A DNA stretch of 64,000 nucleotides. Source: Flavobacterium sp. (GTDB taxonomy: Bacteria; Bacteroidota; Bacteroidia; Flavobacteriales; Flavobacteriaceae). The notes beneath the pieces were generated by a model. That model saw nothing but the letters and a program-made list of their open reading frames with translations. It searched no databases and was not told the DNA's origin. The translations under genes were made by a program, and so were the position numbers. The DNA lies in assembly GCF_004211145.1 (NCBI RefSeq), contig NZ_SEBS01000012.1, positions 1 to 64,000 on the forward strand. Reading direction: 5' to 3'. This document shows, in pieces, positions 10,445 to 20,590 of this stretch. Position 1 is the stretch's first letter. Each line of letters opens with the position of its first letter.

Positions 10445-11152
10445 ATGAAAAGAATCAGCCAATTGTTTTTTATCGTGCTCGTCAGCGGCAGCATCGACGC
10501 ACAAAACAGCGAGAAGTCGCTTTCGGCCCAACAGGAAAGCATGGCGGCGATTTCAGCGTTGACCGCCGTCGGAAACATTGAACAACTCAAAACGGAGCTC
10601 ATCGCCGGCCTCGATTCGGGACTCACGATAAACGAAATCAAGGAAGAACTCGTGCAACTCTACGCCTATTGCGGATTCCCGCGCAGCTTGAATGCCGTCA
10701 ACGCGTTCATGGCCGTTCTCGAAGATCGGAAGGCGAAAGGAAAAACCGACGTCGTGGGAAAAGAAGCGACGCCCGTAACCGATACGAACCGATATCAAAC
10801 GGGAAAGCAGACATTGCAGAAACTGTCGGGACGCGAAGAAAAAACTTTGTCGGGCGCCAACGCATTCGCACCAGCCTTGGATCAATTCCTAAAAGAGCAT
10901 TTGTTCGCCGACATTTTCAGCCGCGATGTCCTGACGTACAGTCAGCGCGAACTCGTCACGATTTCAGCTCTCGCGGCGATGACGGGAACCGAGGCGCAGT
11001 TGCAATCGCATATCGGGCTTGGGTTGAACAATGGGATTTCAGAATCGCAATTGGGTGAATTGTGGCAGATCATCGAAGCGAAAATCAACAAACAGCAAGC
11101 TGACATCGCGAAGGCCACATTCGAAAAAGTAAAAAATCCCGCGAAAAAATAG
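10445..11152 (+). CDS. Exported double carboxymuconolactone-decarboxylase-family protein
   Basis: 235 residues with a signal peptide (MKRISQLFFIVLVSGSIDAQ). Two CMD/AhpD-like helical domains are recognisable: about 30-95 (ISALTAVGNIEQLKTELIAG, then LVQLYAYCGFPRSLNAV) and about 150-225 (ISALAAMTGTEAQLQSHIG). The first retains a single cysteine (YCGF) rather than the CxxC redox pair of AhpD, so a peroxidase-reducing role should not be assumed. It ends the aldo/keto reductase, flavodoxin, cupin operon, and a periplasmic stress or detoxification role is inferred from that context only. Confidence 0.85.
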   Translation: MKRISQLFFIVLVSGSIDAQNSEKSLSAQQESMAAISALTAVGNIEQLKTELIAGLDSGLTINEIKEELVQLYAYCGFPRSLNAVNAFMAVLEDRKAKGKTDVVGKEATPVTDTNRYQTGKQTLQKLSGREEKTLSGANAFAPALDQFLKEHLFADIFSRDVLTYSQRELVTISALAAMTGTEAQLQSHIGLGLNNGISESQLGELWQIIEAKINKQQADIAKATFEKVKNPAKK

Positions 11153-11205
11153 TTCGTTAGAGTTCAAAATGTCGGGTTATTCCATGAGATCCGAAAAGAT
11201 GAAAA

Positions 11206-11553
11206 TCACTCCGCCTTGTGCAGTTTCTTTCTTCGGGCGAACATGAACATCGCAAAAATCTGGACCAAACCCGCGATCGCATACATGACGGGAACGCCTT
11301 TTTTCCCGGCGGCGAAATATTCGTAGGCGATCAGGAAGCACAGGAAACTTTCGATGCCGTAGAATAGGATGTCCAACATCGGGAATCGCGCCGACAGTTT
11401 GTGATGAAAAATGGCGACCGTCAAAAAAACGACGCCTGCCAACAGGAACACGATCCACGAGGAATGGCCTGTTTCGAATCGCTCCAAACTGTGCAGCAAG
11501 ATCACCATGCCTGAAATCAGGTGCGGAATTTTCTTCAATTTCTCTTTGTTCAT
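11206..11553 (-). CDS. Small four-helix membrane protein, unknown function
   Basis: 115 residues from MNKEKLKK (ATG at 11553), a better start than the upstream one at 11586 because the basic n-region then leads directly into the first hydrophobic segment. About four transmembrane segments are visible, ending with a basic cytoplasmic tail (FARRKKLHKAE). No family recognised. It is a lone gene converging with the CMD gene. Confidence 0.7.
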   Translation of the reverse strand: MNKEKLKKIPHLISGMVILLHSLERFETGHSSWIVFLLAGVVFLTVAIFHHKLSARFPMLDILFYGIESFLCFLIAYEYFAAGKKGVPVMYAIAGLVQIFAMFMFARRKKLHKAE

Positions 11554-11668
11554 GATCGGTTGAATTGTTGGGTTCGGCGTAACCAAGTTAAGTAAAAAGC
11601 CGATTCGGAATAATCGTCACGTTTGCTTTTACGCGTTCAATAAAAAATGTCGTGTCTTCGAGCCTGCT

Positions 11669-12895
11669 TCACTGTTTGATGAACTTGCGAGTGACGAATG
11701 TAGTTTCATTCTGCAAAATAGCGTAATACAATCCCGAAGTTAGATCCGATACGTCGACCACATCGAATTTGGTCGTTTTCAGCACGAGGCGACCGCGCGA
11801 ATCATAGATTGCAACCGATTTGAATGTTTCATTGGTTTCGATGCGCAATTCGGTCCTGACGGGATTCGGATACAGCAAAAATCCATCGGCAAAATTCTCT
11901 TCGGCATCCAGATTACACGAAGCGTCGACGTCACAATTCGCATAACCAAGCAGGTTTACGATGTTTTGGATCACGTTCAACTGGGAAGCGTCGGCACAAA
12001 TATGCTGCAGCGTTTGCAGGTTGTACAATTGGAACGTCGATTCGTTTTTGCCGTTTTTTATATTGAGGTCGACCATCGGATTCGAACTGCACGACAAATT
12101 ATTGAGATCGTGCAACGCCGACAAATCCAGGTTCACGATGTTGTTCGAACTGCAGTTGAGCGTGACCAGTTGCGGCACTGCGCTCATGTCGAGACTTGAG
12201 ATGGAATTGGCCGTGCAGATGAACGACAGCAAATTCGGCGTGCCCGACAAATCGATTGCCGCCAAATCGTTCTCGCGTACGATCAATGTTTCGAGCGCGT
12301 TCTTTTGGATGGCGACCGAGGTGAGCGCATTGCTCCCGATCAACAATGTTTTGAGCGCCGGAAGCTCGGAATCGGTAAATTCGAAATTTCCTTCAAAATT
12401 ATTTTCCTCCAAATTCAACGTAGCCAAATTGTCGACTCCAGAAAAATCGGGCAGACTCGAAAATTCGTTGTTCCAAAGATTGAGTTCGAGCAGATTTGAA
12501 AGTCCCGCTACATTAATTGAATTCAGGTTGCAACCGTAACATTTGAACAGCTCGAGATTAGTGAACAGCGAAAGATCGGCGGTAGCCAGAACGAGATATT
12601 CGCAGCGCAACCTTTTGAGATTCGGAAATTGCTCGAGCCCGCCCAGGTTCACAACGCCATTGTTCCCGAAAAAAAGTTCGTGGATCGGCGCGACTTCCAA
12701 AACCTCGATTTCACCATTTCCATTCGTATCGATGGTTTGGATTTCATTTCCCGACGAATCGTACGGATAGATATTGTCATTCTCGTTTCCCGATACCAAC
12801 AATGCCGATTTGAGCGCGGGATCGGTAAACGGGATGATCTGCGCGCAAATCGCGAATGGGATCAGTACGAAAAAACAGCTTAGTTTTATTTTCAT
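11669..12895 (-). CDS. T9SS-secreted leucine-rich-repeat protein
   Basis: 408 residues. A signal peptide (MKIKLSCFFVLIPFAICAQ) is followed by an acidic segment (FTDPALKSALLVSG) and about ten LRR units at residues 90-310 (pattern L..L.LSGTPNLLSF, LNLEENNFEG, LDLSALHDLNNLSC). It ends with a type-A T9SS sorting domain: LLYPNPVRTELRIE, an SDLTSGLYYA strand and the terminal basic RKFIKQ. This predicts secretion across the outer membrane with removal of the tail and attachment to the cell surface. LRRs imply protein binding. A 40-residue upstream extension of the frame was rejected because it would bury the signal peptide. Confidence 0.9.
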   Translation of the reverse strand: MKIKLSCFFVLIPFAICAQIIPFTDPALKSALLVSGNENDNIYPYDSSGNEIQTIDTNGNGEIEVLEVAPIHELFFGNNGVVNLGGLEQFPNLKRLRCEYLVLATADLSLFTNLELFKCYGCNLNSINVAGLSNLLELNLWNNEFSSLPDFSGVDNLATLNLEENNFEGNFEFTDSELPALKTLLIGSNALTSVAIQKNALETLIVRENDLAAIDLSGTPNLLSFICTANSISSLDMSAVPQLVTLNCSSNNIVNLDLSALHDLNNLSCSSNPMVDLNIKNGKNESTFQLYNLQTLQHICADASQLNVIQNIVNLLGYANCDVDASCNLDAEENFADGFLLYPNPVRTELRIETNETFKSVAIYDSRGRLVLKTTKFDVVDVSDLTSGLYYAILQNETTFVTRKFIKQ

Positions 12896-13226
12896 TGTTC
12901 GCAGGTTCGAATTCCGGCTTCGGGTTTCGAAAGCTAAGATACGAGTTTGTGAAAAACCTTCGACCGCGTTGTTCGCGTCTTCGAAAATCAGCTCAATCCA
13001 AACGTTTATACGCAAATTCCCGACGAATGTTCATCGGCAAAAATCCTAAATCGGATTTCGCTTATCCTTGTATCCCAAATACATATTTGGTTGCCGATGT
13101 TGATAACAAATAACATTTTCATTAAATACGATCGCCAATATTTCGCTATGTTTGGCGTCGATTTTATAGAAAAAATCTTACAGCAGACAAATAAAAACGT
13201 AACTCTCTTTAACTAAATCATTTATC
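12896..13226. other. Divergent intergenic region
   Basis: 331 bases between the divergent LRR gene and the large adhesin gene. AT-rich near the adhesin. No ORF, repeat or perfect TAnnTTTG box seen; it must hold both promoters. Confidence 0.5.
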
Positions 13227-16200
13227 TTGAAAAACAACTACAATTTTAGGACGCAGGTTCTCTTACGGAAGTTCTTGTTCACCGTGATGGCAATTTTACT
13301 AAGCCATTCGCTTTCGGCCCAATTGACGATTCCGGCGACGAACGCATTCTCTTCAACGAATAACCGTCCTATCGGAGCGCAATATGGCTATGCCGAAACG
13401 GCTTCGATTTATTTGGCTTCGGATATGAACATCCCCAACGGATCGACGATCACCGGAGTGCGTTATTTCGTCGAGACCAATTACACGGCGACAACCGTTC
13501 CGATCGGAGTATCATTGAAAAATGTATCAAACAGCACATATACGGCTGGCATTTACAACTCGACGTATGTAGGCTCGACCTACGTTTATGGCGGAAATAT
13601 CACGCCCGATGACGTTGCGGCCGGAAAATGGATTACGCTCAATTTCACCACGCCTTTCGAATATACCGGCTCGAATCTTCAGGTGTTGGTATCGTCTTAC
13701 AGCGCCGACGATTACTTGGGCTCGGCAGACAAACTCTTCAGATGGTCGACATCTTCAAATCGCACCCAAACCTGGAACAGCAACATCGCGCCTACTTATC
13801 CGGGCAACGGGACAGTCATCAGCTCCAGGCCGAACATCCAGATCTTATACAACGCGGCAGGCGCGACCGGCTCGCTTTCGTGGGAATATCCTGCGGATTC
13901 CATGCTTGAGAACCGCACCAAAAACATCACCGTTTACCGTCATGGCGGATCTACGGGAGCGGTTTCAATAAATTATGCCACAAGCGACGGCACTGCAATC
14001 GCGGGATCAGACTACATTGCGACTTCGGGAACTTTGACTTGGGCCGACGGAGACATGGCACCAAAATCGTTTCCGGTAACAACTTTGGCCGACTTTGTAC
14101 CCGACAATAACGAAACCGTCAACATCACGCTTTCAGATGCACAAGGCGCTCCATTGGTAGGCACGAATCCTATGGTTTTGAGCATTACGAATGTTTTGGC
14201 TCCGATGCAAGGCACGTACACTGTCGGAGTCGGAGGTAATTTTACATCCCTGACAAACGCAGGCGGTATTTTCCAGGCGATCAATACAAGTGTTGACGGC
14301 GTTTCGGCACCGATCACCATCAACATCATCTCGGACATTACCGGAGAAACCGGAAATTACGCGCTTAACCAAATCGCCGGTGGACATTCCGTTTTGATCC
14401 AACCTGTCGGCGCGGCAAGAACAATTACAGGTCAGTTGAGCACGACGGCCAATTTCGGGCTTCTCCGATTTGACGGCACCGACAACGTTACCATCAACGG
14501 ATCGCTTACCGGAGCAACCGCTGCAAGCTGTACAGTGGGCGGCGACGCGTCATTGCGTCAACTTACGATCGTGAGTAATTCTGTCGGGACAACATCTGGA
14601 ATCTTGTTCCAATCAGCCGCCGACGGAGCCAACAACATCACCGTCAAAAACGTTAATGTCATCGGATATTCGCCCAACAGTGGATACGGCATTATGTACC
14701 GCGTGTTTCCGAACTCGATTGCAGTTCCGTCGACGGCGCACAATGAAAACATGCGCATTGAGAATTGTTCGGTCAAAAAAGCATCGATCGGTATTTCTGC
14801 TGCAGGCGTGAGCACTTCGAACCAAAACACCAACTTGGTAATCACCCAAAATGACGTGTCGGCTACAGGAGCTGAGAGGGTTTCCCGATATGGCATTGTT
14901 ATTTCCAACGAGATCAACCCACAGGTAACATTCAACAAAGTCAACATCGCCAATCTGAACGGAAGCGACGCGAGTGAAAACGTAGGTATAGCAATCGGCG
15001 CGGGATCAGCGTATTCTCCAAGCGTAGCAAGTGGCGGAATCAGCGGCGCGATGGTGTCCAACAACTGGGTTACCGGCGTTTTGAATACGACAACATTTGG
15101 CGGATCTGCGGTCGGTATCGGGGTTTCCGGAACATCGACGGGCAATCCGAATATTGTTCAGAATAACATGGTCAGCAACGTATCGGGTTTGTCTCAAGGC
15201 AATTACTATACGGCGGGAATTTGGGTAACCGGAGCAGTTGCATCGGTGACGAAACTCTACAACAACACGATTAATCTTTACGGCGACCGCGGGAATCAAA
15301 CGATCCAATCGCCAAGTTACGGTATCGCGCTTTCAGGTCTTGATCCATCGTTGGAAATGAGAAACAACGTGATTTCGACCACGCAAATCGCAACCGGAAC
15401 GGCCAACACGAAAACCTACGCTTTCGGAACGTTGAGTTCGACCTTCAACAATTTGGTTTCCGACAATAACGTGTTTTACATAGGCGGCGCCCAGGCTGGC
15501 GGATTCCGCTCGGGCGGCCTTTCGACTACAGTGGGAACGGCTCACGCAAATCTTGCGGCCTGGCAAGCGGTTTCAGGAAAAGATGCAAGTTCCATCCAGG
15601 TACAACCGGTATTCGTATCCCAAAATGATTTACACCTTGTAGCCGGAAGCAACCCGACAATCGACGGCATCGGAACTCCAATTGCAAGTGTTACGAACGA
15701 CTTCGATTGCTTACCTAGAAATCCATTGACTCCGACACCGGGCGCGAGCGAAAGCAACGTGGCTGGTTTCATAATCTCAGCATCGGCCGGAACAAACGGA
15801 ACGATTTCTCCTGTTGGGACGACAAGTGTACCGACGAACGGAAACCAAACATTCACGATCACGCCAAACTGTGCGTATGCTGTTGCCGACGTTTTGGTCG
15901 ACGGCGTTTCACAAGGCGCGATCACAACCTATACATTCTCGAACGTAAACGCGAATCATTCGATCAGCGCGACATTCTCGGCTACTGTTCCGACGATTAC
16001 CGCTTCGGGCGCGACGACGTTCTGTCAAGGTTCAAGCGTAACGTTGACTTCATCGGCAACGACCGGAAACGTTTGGTCGACAGGTGCGACGACACAATCG
16101 ATCACCGTTACGGCGGCCGGTTCTTACACGGTTTCTGTGAACAACGGAACGTGTACATCGGCGGCATCGGCGGCAACTGTGATTTCGATCATTCCGGCTC

Positions 16201-18842
16201 CCGCTGCTCCGACGGTTACCGCTTCGGGCGCAACAACTTTCTGCCAAGGCGCGAGCGTAACATTGACTTCATCATCGGCGACAGGAAATACCTGGTCGAA
16301 CGGAGCGACGACACAATCGATCACGGTTTCAACATCGGGAACCTATTCAGTCGTATTCAACAACGGAACTTGTAATTCTGCATCTTCGGCGGGAACAACT
16401 GTAACTGTAAATCCGGCGCCTGCAACGCCAACGATCACGGCTACAGGACCGACGACGTTCTGCCAAGGCGGAAGCGTAATTTTGATTTCATCGGCGTCGA
16501 GCGGAAACGTTTGGTCAAACGGTGCGACGACGCAATTCATCACGGTTACGACTTCGGGAACATACACCGTTTCGGTCAATAACGGAACTTGTACTTCGGC
16601 CACTTCAGACGGCATTGAAGTTACCGTAAACCCAGCTGCGACAACTCCGACGATCACGGCTTCAGGCACGACTACTTTCTGTCAAGGCGGAAGTGTAACG
16701 TTGACTTCATCATCGGCTACGGGAAATACTTGGTCGAACGGAGCAACGACGCAATCGATCACGGTTTCCACTTCGGGAACGTTTACGGTTTCGGTTTCGG
16801 GCTCAAGCTGCGGATCGGCAACTTCGGCGGGAACGACTGTAACGGTAAATCCGGTTCCGACAACTCCGACGGTTTCTGCTTCAGGAGCAACGACTTTCTG
16901 CCAAGGCGGAAGCGTGACGTTGACTTCATCGGCAACAAGCGGAAACGTTTGGTCGAACGGCGCGACGACACAATCAATTACGGTTTCGACTTCGGGAACA
17001 TATTCAGTTTCGGTTGACAACGGCTCGTGCACATCAGCCTCATCGGCAACAACAACGGTAACGGTAACTCCATTGCCTGCGACTCCGACGGTTTCAACTT
17101 CAGGAGCAACGACTTTCTGCCAGGGCGGAAGCGTGACGTTGACATCTTCATCGGCGACAGGAAATATCTGGTCGAACGGTGCGACGACACAATCGATCAC
17201 GGTTTCGAATTCGGGAACCTACACGGTTTATGTATCGAACGGCAGTTGTTCTTCGGCTGCAGTGGCTGGAATTACGGTTACTGTAAATCCGATTCCTGCG
17301 ACCCCGACGATCTCAGCTTCAGGCTCGACGACCATTTGCCAAGGCGGAAACGTTACATTGACATCTTCATCGGCAACGGGAAATATCTGGTCGAACGGTG
17401 CGACGACACAATCGATCACGGTTTCAAGTGAAGGAACTTACACGGTTTCGGTAACGAACGGCGGTTGTTCATCGGCTACATCGGCGGGAACCACGGTTAC
17501 TGTAAATCCGACCCCGGCGACCCCGACGATCTCCGCTTCAGGCTCGACGACGATCTGCCAAGGCGCAAGCGTGACGTTGACATCTTCATCGGCAACGGGA
17601 AATATTTGGTCGAACGGTGCGACGACACAATCGATCACGGTTTCGAATGAAGGAACCTACACGGTTTATGTTTCGAACGGTAGTTGTTCATCGGCTGGAT
17701 TGGCTGGAATTACGGTTACTGTAAATCCGACTCCTGCGACTCCGACGGTTTCAGCATCGGGCGCTACGACGATCTGCCAAGGCGGAAGCGTTACGTTGAC
17801 ATCATCATCGGCCACAGGAAACACATGGTCAAACGGTGCGACGACACAATCGATCACGGTTTCGACTGGCGGAACGTATTCGGTTTCGCTGAGCAACGGA
17901 AGCTGTACGTCGGCAACGTCGGCATCGACGACAGTTACGGTCAACGCGATTCCTGCGACTCCGACGGTTTCAGCATCGGGTTCGACGACAATCTGCCAAG
18001 GCGGAAGCGTTACGCTGACATCATCATCGGCCACAGGAAACACATGGTCAAACGGTGCGACGACACAATCTATCACGGTTTCAAATGAAGGAACATATTC
18101 GGTTTCGGTAAGCAACGGAAGCTGTACGTCGGCAACATCGGCATCGACGACAATTACGGTCAATGCGATTCCTGCGACTCCGACGGTTTCAGCATCGGGT
18201 TCTACGACGATCTGCCAAGGCGGAAGCGTCACGTTGACGTCATCATCGGCCACAGGAAACACATGGTCAAACGGTGCGACGACGCAATCGATCACGGTTT
18301 CCAACGAAGGACCGTACTCCGTTTCAGTGACGAACGGCGGCTGTACTTCGGCTACATCGGCAGTTATGACAATTACGGTGAACCCGACTCCAAATGCGGG
18401 CTTGACACAAGACAACGGTGTCGTAACGGCGACTGAAACGGGCGCGACGTACCAATGGTACCAATGTCCGGATACGTTGCTTTCAGGTGAAACCGACCAG
18501 ACGTTCACCCCGACGGTCGTTGGCGATTACAAGGTCGAGATCACGTTGGGCGATTGCTCGGTGATGTCAAGCTGTATCACGGTTACGCAATTGGGAGTTG
18601 GAGATTTCGCACATTCGAAATTCGAGATTTATCCGAATCCTGTGACCGACATCCTGAACATCGGATACACGACCGATTTCAAATCAGTCGAAGTCTTCAA
18701 CATGATCGGACAGCAAGTGATGACCAAAAACGTAAACGCGAGCGCGACCCAACTCGATATGTCGGGATTGCCTGCCGGGACGTATTTGGTGAAAGTTGAA
18801 GCCGATAACGCTTCGAAGACCATAAAAGTGATAAAGCGATAA
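13227..18842 (+). CDS. Giant T9SS adhesin with Calx-beta, beta-helix and eleven 73-residue repeats
   Basis: 1871 residues. The signal peptide (FTVMAILLSHSLSAQ) lies after an extended n-region; the frame begins at a TTG, and no ATG exists nearby. Domains: an N-terminal beta domain (about 30-205), a Calx-beta domain (about 210-322, with DGTAIAGSDYIATSGTLTW), a parallel beta-helix stretch (about 330-830), a divergent InlB-type repeat (about 845-920, GTISPVGTTSVPTNGNQTF), then eleven tandem Ig-like repeats (923-1725), a PKD-like linker and a type-A T9SS domain (about 1795-1871, EIYPNPVTDILNI ending KTIKVIKR). A cell-surface adhesin or gliding-type protein is inferred. It terminates at the hairpin at 18861. 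Confidence 0.9.
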   Translation: MKNNYNFRTQVLLRKFLFTVMAILLSHSLSAQLTIPATNAFSSTNNRPIGAQYGYAETASIYLASDMNIPNGSTITGVRYFVETNYTATTVPIGVSLKNVSNSTYTAGIYNSTYVGSTYVYGGNITPDDVAAGKWITLNFTTPFEYTGSNLQVLVSSYSADDYLGSADKLFRWSTSSNRTQTWNSNIAPTYPGNGTVISSRPNIQILYNAAGATGSLSWEYPADSMLENRTKNITVYRHGGSTGAVSINYATSDGTAIAGSDYIATSGTLTWADGDMAPKSFPVTTLADFVPDNNETVNITLSDAQGAPLVGTNPMVLSITNVLAPMQGTYTVGVGGNFTSLTNAGGIFQAINTSVDGVSAPITINIISDITGETGNYALNQIAGGHSVLIQPVGAARTITGQLSTTANFGLLRFDGTDNVTINGSLTGATAASCTVGGDASLRQLTIVSNSVGTTSGILFQSAADGANNITVKNVNVIGYSPNSGYGIMYRVFPNSIAVPSTAHNENMRIENCSVKKASIGISAAGVSTSNQNTNLVITQNDVSATGAERVSRYGIVISNEINPQVTFNKVNIANLNGSDASENVGIAIGAGSAYSPSVASGGISGAMVSNNWVTGVLNTTTFGGSAVGIGVSGTSTGNPNIVQNNMVSNVSGLSQGNYYTAGIWVTGAVASVTKLYNNTINLYGDRGNQTIQSPSYGIALSGLDPSLEMRNNVISTTQIATGTANTKTYAFGTLSSTFNNLVSDNNVFYIGGAQAGGFRSGGLSTTVGTAHANLAAWQAVSGKDASSIQVQPVFVSQNDLHLVAGSNPTIDGIGTPIASVTNDFDCLPRNPLTPTPGASESNVAGFIISASAGTNGTISPVGTTSVPTNGNQTFTITPNCAYAVADVLVDGVSQGAITTYTFSNVNANHSISATFSATVPTITASGATTFCQGSSVTLTSSATTGNVWSTGATTQSITVTAAGSYTVSVNNGTCTSAASAATVISIIPAPAAPTVTASGATTFCQGASVTLTSSSATGNTWSNGATTQSITVSTSGTYSVVFNNGTCNSASSAGTTVTVNPAPATPTITATGPTTFCQGGSVILISSASSGNVWSNGATTQFITVTTSGTYTVSVNNGTCTSATSDGIEVTVNPAATTPTITASGTTTFCQGGSVTLTSSSATGNTWSNGATTQSITVSTSGTFTVSVSGSSCGSATSAGTTVTVNPVPTTPTVSASGATTFCQGGSVTLTSSATSGNVWSNGATTQSITVSTSGTYSVSVDNGSCTSASSATTTVTVTPLPATPTVSTSGATTFCQGGSVTLTSSSATGNIWSNGATTQSITVSNSGTYTVYVSNGSCSSAAVAGITVTVNPIPATPTISASGSTTICQGGNVTLTSSSATGNIWSNGATTQSITVSSEGTYTVSVTNGGCSSATSAGTTVTVNPTPATPTISASGSTTICQGASVTLTSSSATGNIWSNGATTQSITVSNEGTYTVYVSNGSCSSAGLAGITVTVNPTPATPTVSASGATTICQGGSVTLTSSSATGNTWSNGATTQSITVSTGGTYSVSLSNGSCTSATSASTTVTVNAIPATPTVSASGSTTICQGGSVTLTSSSATGNTWSNGATTQSITVSNEGTYSVSVSNGSCTSATSASTTITVNAIPATPTVSASGSTTICQGGSVTLTSSSATGNTWSNGATTQSITVSNEGPYSVSVTNGGCTSATSAVMTITVNPTPNAGLTQDNGVVTATETGATYQWYQCPDTLLSGETDQTFTPTVVGDYKVEITLGDCSVMSSCITVTQLGVGDFAHSKFEIYPNPVTDILNIGYTTDFKSVEVFNMIGQQVMTKNVNASATQLDMSGLPAGTYLVKVEADNASKTIKVIKR
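15993..18401 (+). repeat. Eleven tandem 219-bp coding repeats
   Basis: Each unit encodes 73 residues starting T(I/V)(T/S)ASG and carrying CQGGSVTLTSSSATGN, WSNGATTQSITVS and a second cysteine near residue 54 (NGSCTSATSA). The two cysteines per unit suggest a disulfide in each Ig-like fold. Eleven units of exactly 219 bp fill the interval. Units 9-11 are most alike and units 1-5 differ more, as expected if the array grew at its 3' end. Confidence 0.92.
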
Positions 18843-18860
18843 ATTCGTAATAGCTAAACA

Positions 18861-18891
18861 AAAACCCCGAAGACATTGTTTTCGGGGTTTT
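18861..18891. terminator. Bidirectional terminator between convergent genes
   Basis: AAAACCCCGAA (18861-18871) pairs perfectly with TTCGGGGTTTT (18881-18891) around a 9-nt loop, with T after and A before. It serves the adhesin (+) and the FkbM methyltransferase (-). Confidence 0.88.
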
Positions 18892-18907
18892 TTATTTTAG
18901 AAATCGG

Positions 18908-19756
18908 TTATGATTTCACCGATGAATGTTTTGCATGCGTGTCGTACCAGCCGGGAATCCCGAATAACCGGTTCATCGATTTTGAAACGACGCGTCCCAG
19001 AAAAAATTTGTTTACCGGCGCGTCATCGCCAAGTAATCTGTAGCCTTTGAAAATCGTGCGGTAGCGGCTCATGGATTTCTCATGTGACTGCCATGCATTC
19101 CTTTTTAGGTCGGTTCCGAATAAACCGGTCGCGCCTTTGAGGAATTTGTAATCGGCGAACGATCCTTCAGACGAATTTCGCGGCTCCCTGTTCGAGGTGA
19201 TCTTGGTTTGGTTCACGATCTGGAACGTGTCGTAGCCGAGTTCCTTGAATATGTTGAATTCCTCGGTGAGTTTTTCGAACGACACTTTCTCAGACTCTAT
19301 GGAAATATATTCGGGTCGTTCAACGAAATTGCGCAACGCTTTCAGGCAGATCACGTCCATGCCTTCGATATCGATCTTGAGATAATACGGAATCCCGTGT
19401 GTTTTCAGACATTCTGAAAAATCGACGATCGGCACCTCGATGATCTCGCTTTGCGCGCCCAACTTGTTGTTTCGTTCGGCCCAATCGTCAACGACGGTTC
19501 CCCAGACGCTCGTCACGGTATTCTTGAAAAACCGGATCTTGTCCTGGCCTTTATATCGTTCCATATCGACGATCGCACCTTCGACGATCGTGAGTTGATT
19601 GGATTTCAAATGTTCCGAGAACCGCTTCCGACATGATTCGGCCAGATCGGGATCGGCTTCGAATGCAATAACTTTAAATCCTTTCTTCAGGTAGAAATCG
19701 GTGTCTTCTCCCCTGTGCATGCCTACGTCGTACACGACTTTTTTCGATTCACTCAT
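18908..19756 (-). CDS. FkbM-family methyltransferase
   Basis: 282 residues. SAM-binding motif I appears as YDVGMHRGEDT (about 9-19), the acidic turn as AFEADPD (31-37), and the FkbM signature YLKIDIEGMD at 125-134. FkbM enzymes O-methylate sugars or secondary metabolites. The C-terminal 80 residues are basic and specific to this protein. No glycan or secondary-metabolite genes lie next to it; the neighbours are T9SS proteins. A glycan target on surface proteins or polysaccharide is possible but only inferred. Confidence 0.85.
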   Translation of the reverse strand: MSESKKVVYDVGMHRGEDTDFYLKKGFKVIAFEADPDLAESCRKRFSEHLKSNQLTIVEGAIVDMERYKGQDKIRFFKNTVTSVWGTVVDDWAERNNKLGAQSEIIEVPIVDFSECLKTHGIPYYLKIDIEGMDVICLKALRNFVERPEYISIESEKVSFEKLTEEFNIFKELGYDTFQIVNQTKITSNREPRNSSEGSFADYKFLKGATGLFGTDLKRNAWQSHEKSMSRYRTIFKGYRLLGDDAPVNKFFLGRVVSKSMNRLFGIPGWYDTHAKHSSVKS

Positions 19757-20110
19757 TTTTCAAGTATATGATAACGTAATAAATTAGGCAGTTTGGGAGC
19801 TTGCTTTACTTTTCCATTAAAGTAAACATAAGAAATAATTTAACAGGATTCGATATTAAACTCGATAGGCTGCGAATATTTGTTATTGTGGAAATCACAA
19901 ACTGGAAAGCGTCGAATCGGTACAAATCAGTTAATATGCTGAAATTCAAATCATAAAAATTGAGACAAAACGATAAGAAATAAATCCTTTCAAATCGCAA
20001 ATTGACACAACTGTTTTATCCCTGCCTTTTACCTCAACAATCCAATCAAACACCTCACTTTTTTTTATTACCCACGAGAATTAACCTTTTTTGCACATTA
20101 AACTAACACT
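19757..20110. other. AT-rich divergent intergenic region
   Basis: 354 bases between the FkbM gene and the small T9SS gene. Strongly AT-rich with no ORF; presumably holds the two divergent promoters. No TAnnTTTG box or clear repeat found. Confidence 0.5.
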
Positions 20111-20590
20111 ATGACAACACTTCGACACATTTCAGGATTGCTGTTGCTCTTACTTTGCACATTTTCGTATGCGCAAACTGGAGTTACGGTAATGTATTAC
20201 GACGGCACGACCCAGGGTTTCAACGTCGCCTCGGCGGGAAAACTCTATTTCGAGTCAGACAATTTGTATGTAAAGACCGATGTTGCGGCTACTCCGACGA
20301 CGATCCCCGTAAGCATCATTAGGAAAATCGTATTCTCAAACGCACTCGCAGCCTCGACGTTCGGGCAAAACAAAACCAACCTTGTGATCTACCCTAACCC
20401 GAGCTCGGACGCGATCCGCATCAAATCGGATTCAGGCGAAACTTTGGCCACGAAAATTTATTCTATGACAGGCCAATTGATGCTGCAAGGTTCGTATCAA
20501 TCAGGAGAAGACATCGACGTTTCGAACTTATCATCAGGACTTTACCTCGTTCAGGTAAACGGCGCAACCATTAAATTCAGCAAAAAATGA
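20111..20590 (+). CDS. Small T9SS-sorted surface protein
   Basis: 159 residues. Signal peptide MTTLRHISGLLLLLLCTFSYAQ, a central module of about 55 residues (VTVMYYDGTTQGFNVASAGK then SIIRKIVFSN), and a type-A T9SS domain (VIYPNPSSDAIRIKS, SSGLYLVQVNG). The central module resembles the N-terminal part of the next protein, where it ends in IDSLTF. The gene overlaps the next by 4 bp (ATGA), so the two are co-translated and likely work together at the surface; this one may supply a T9SS tail that its partner lacks. Confidence 0.85.
   Translation: MTTLRHISGLLLLLLCTFSYAQTGVTVMYYDGTTQGFNVASAGKLYFESDNLYVKTDVAATPTTIPVSIIRKIVFSNALAASTFGQNKTNLVIYPNPSSDAIRIKSDSGETLATKIYSMTGQLMLQGSYQSGEDIDVSNLSSGLYLVQVNGATIKFSKK

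Noticed and set aside
14012..15925. Several minus-strand frames opposite the adhesin
   Set aside because: Shadows of the coding strand; low-complexity Val/Thr/Pro composition, no motifs.
15993..18401. Regular repeats suggesting a CRISPR array
   Set aside because: Unit length is 219 bp, all in one open reading frame with conserved protein sequence and no spacers; it is a protein repeat.
17666..18508. Minus-strand frame of 280 codons opposite the adhesin repeats
   Set aside because: Mirror of the repeat codon pattern; it repeats with the same 219-bp period and has no start context or family.
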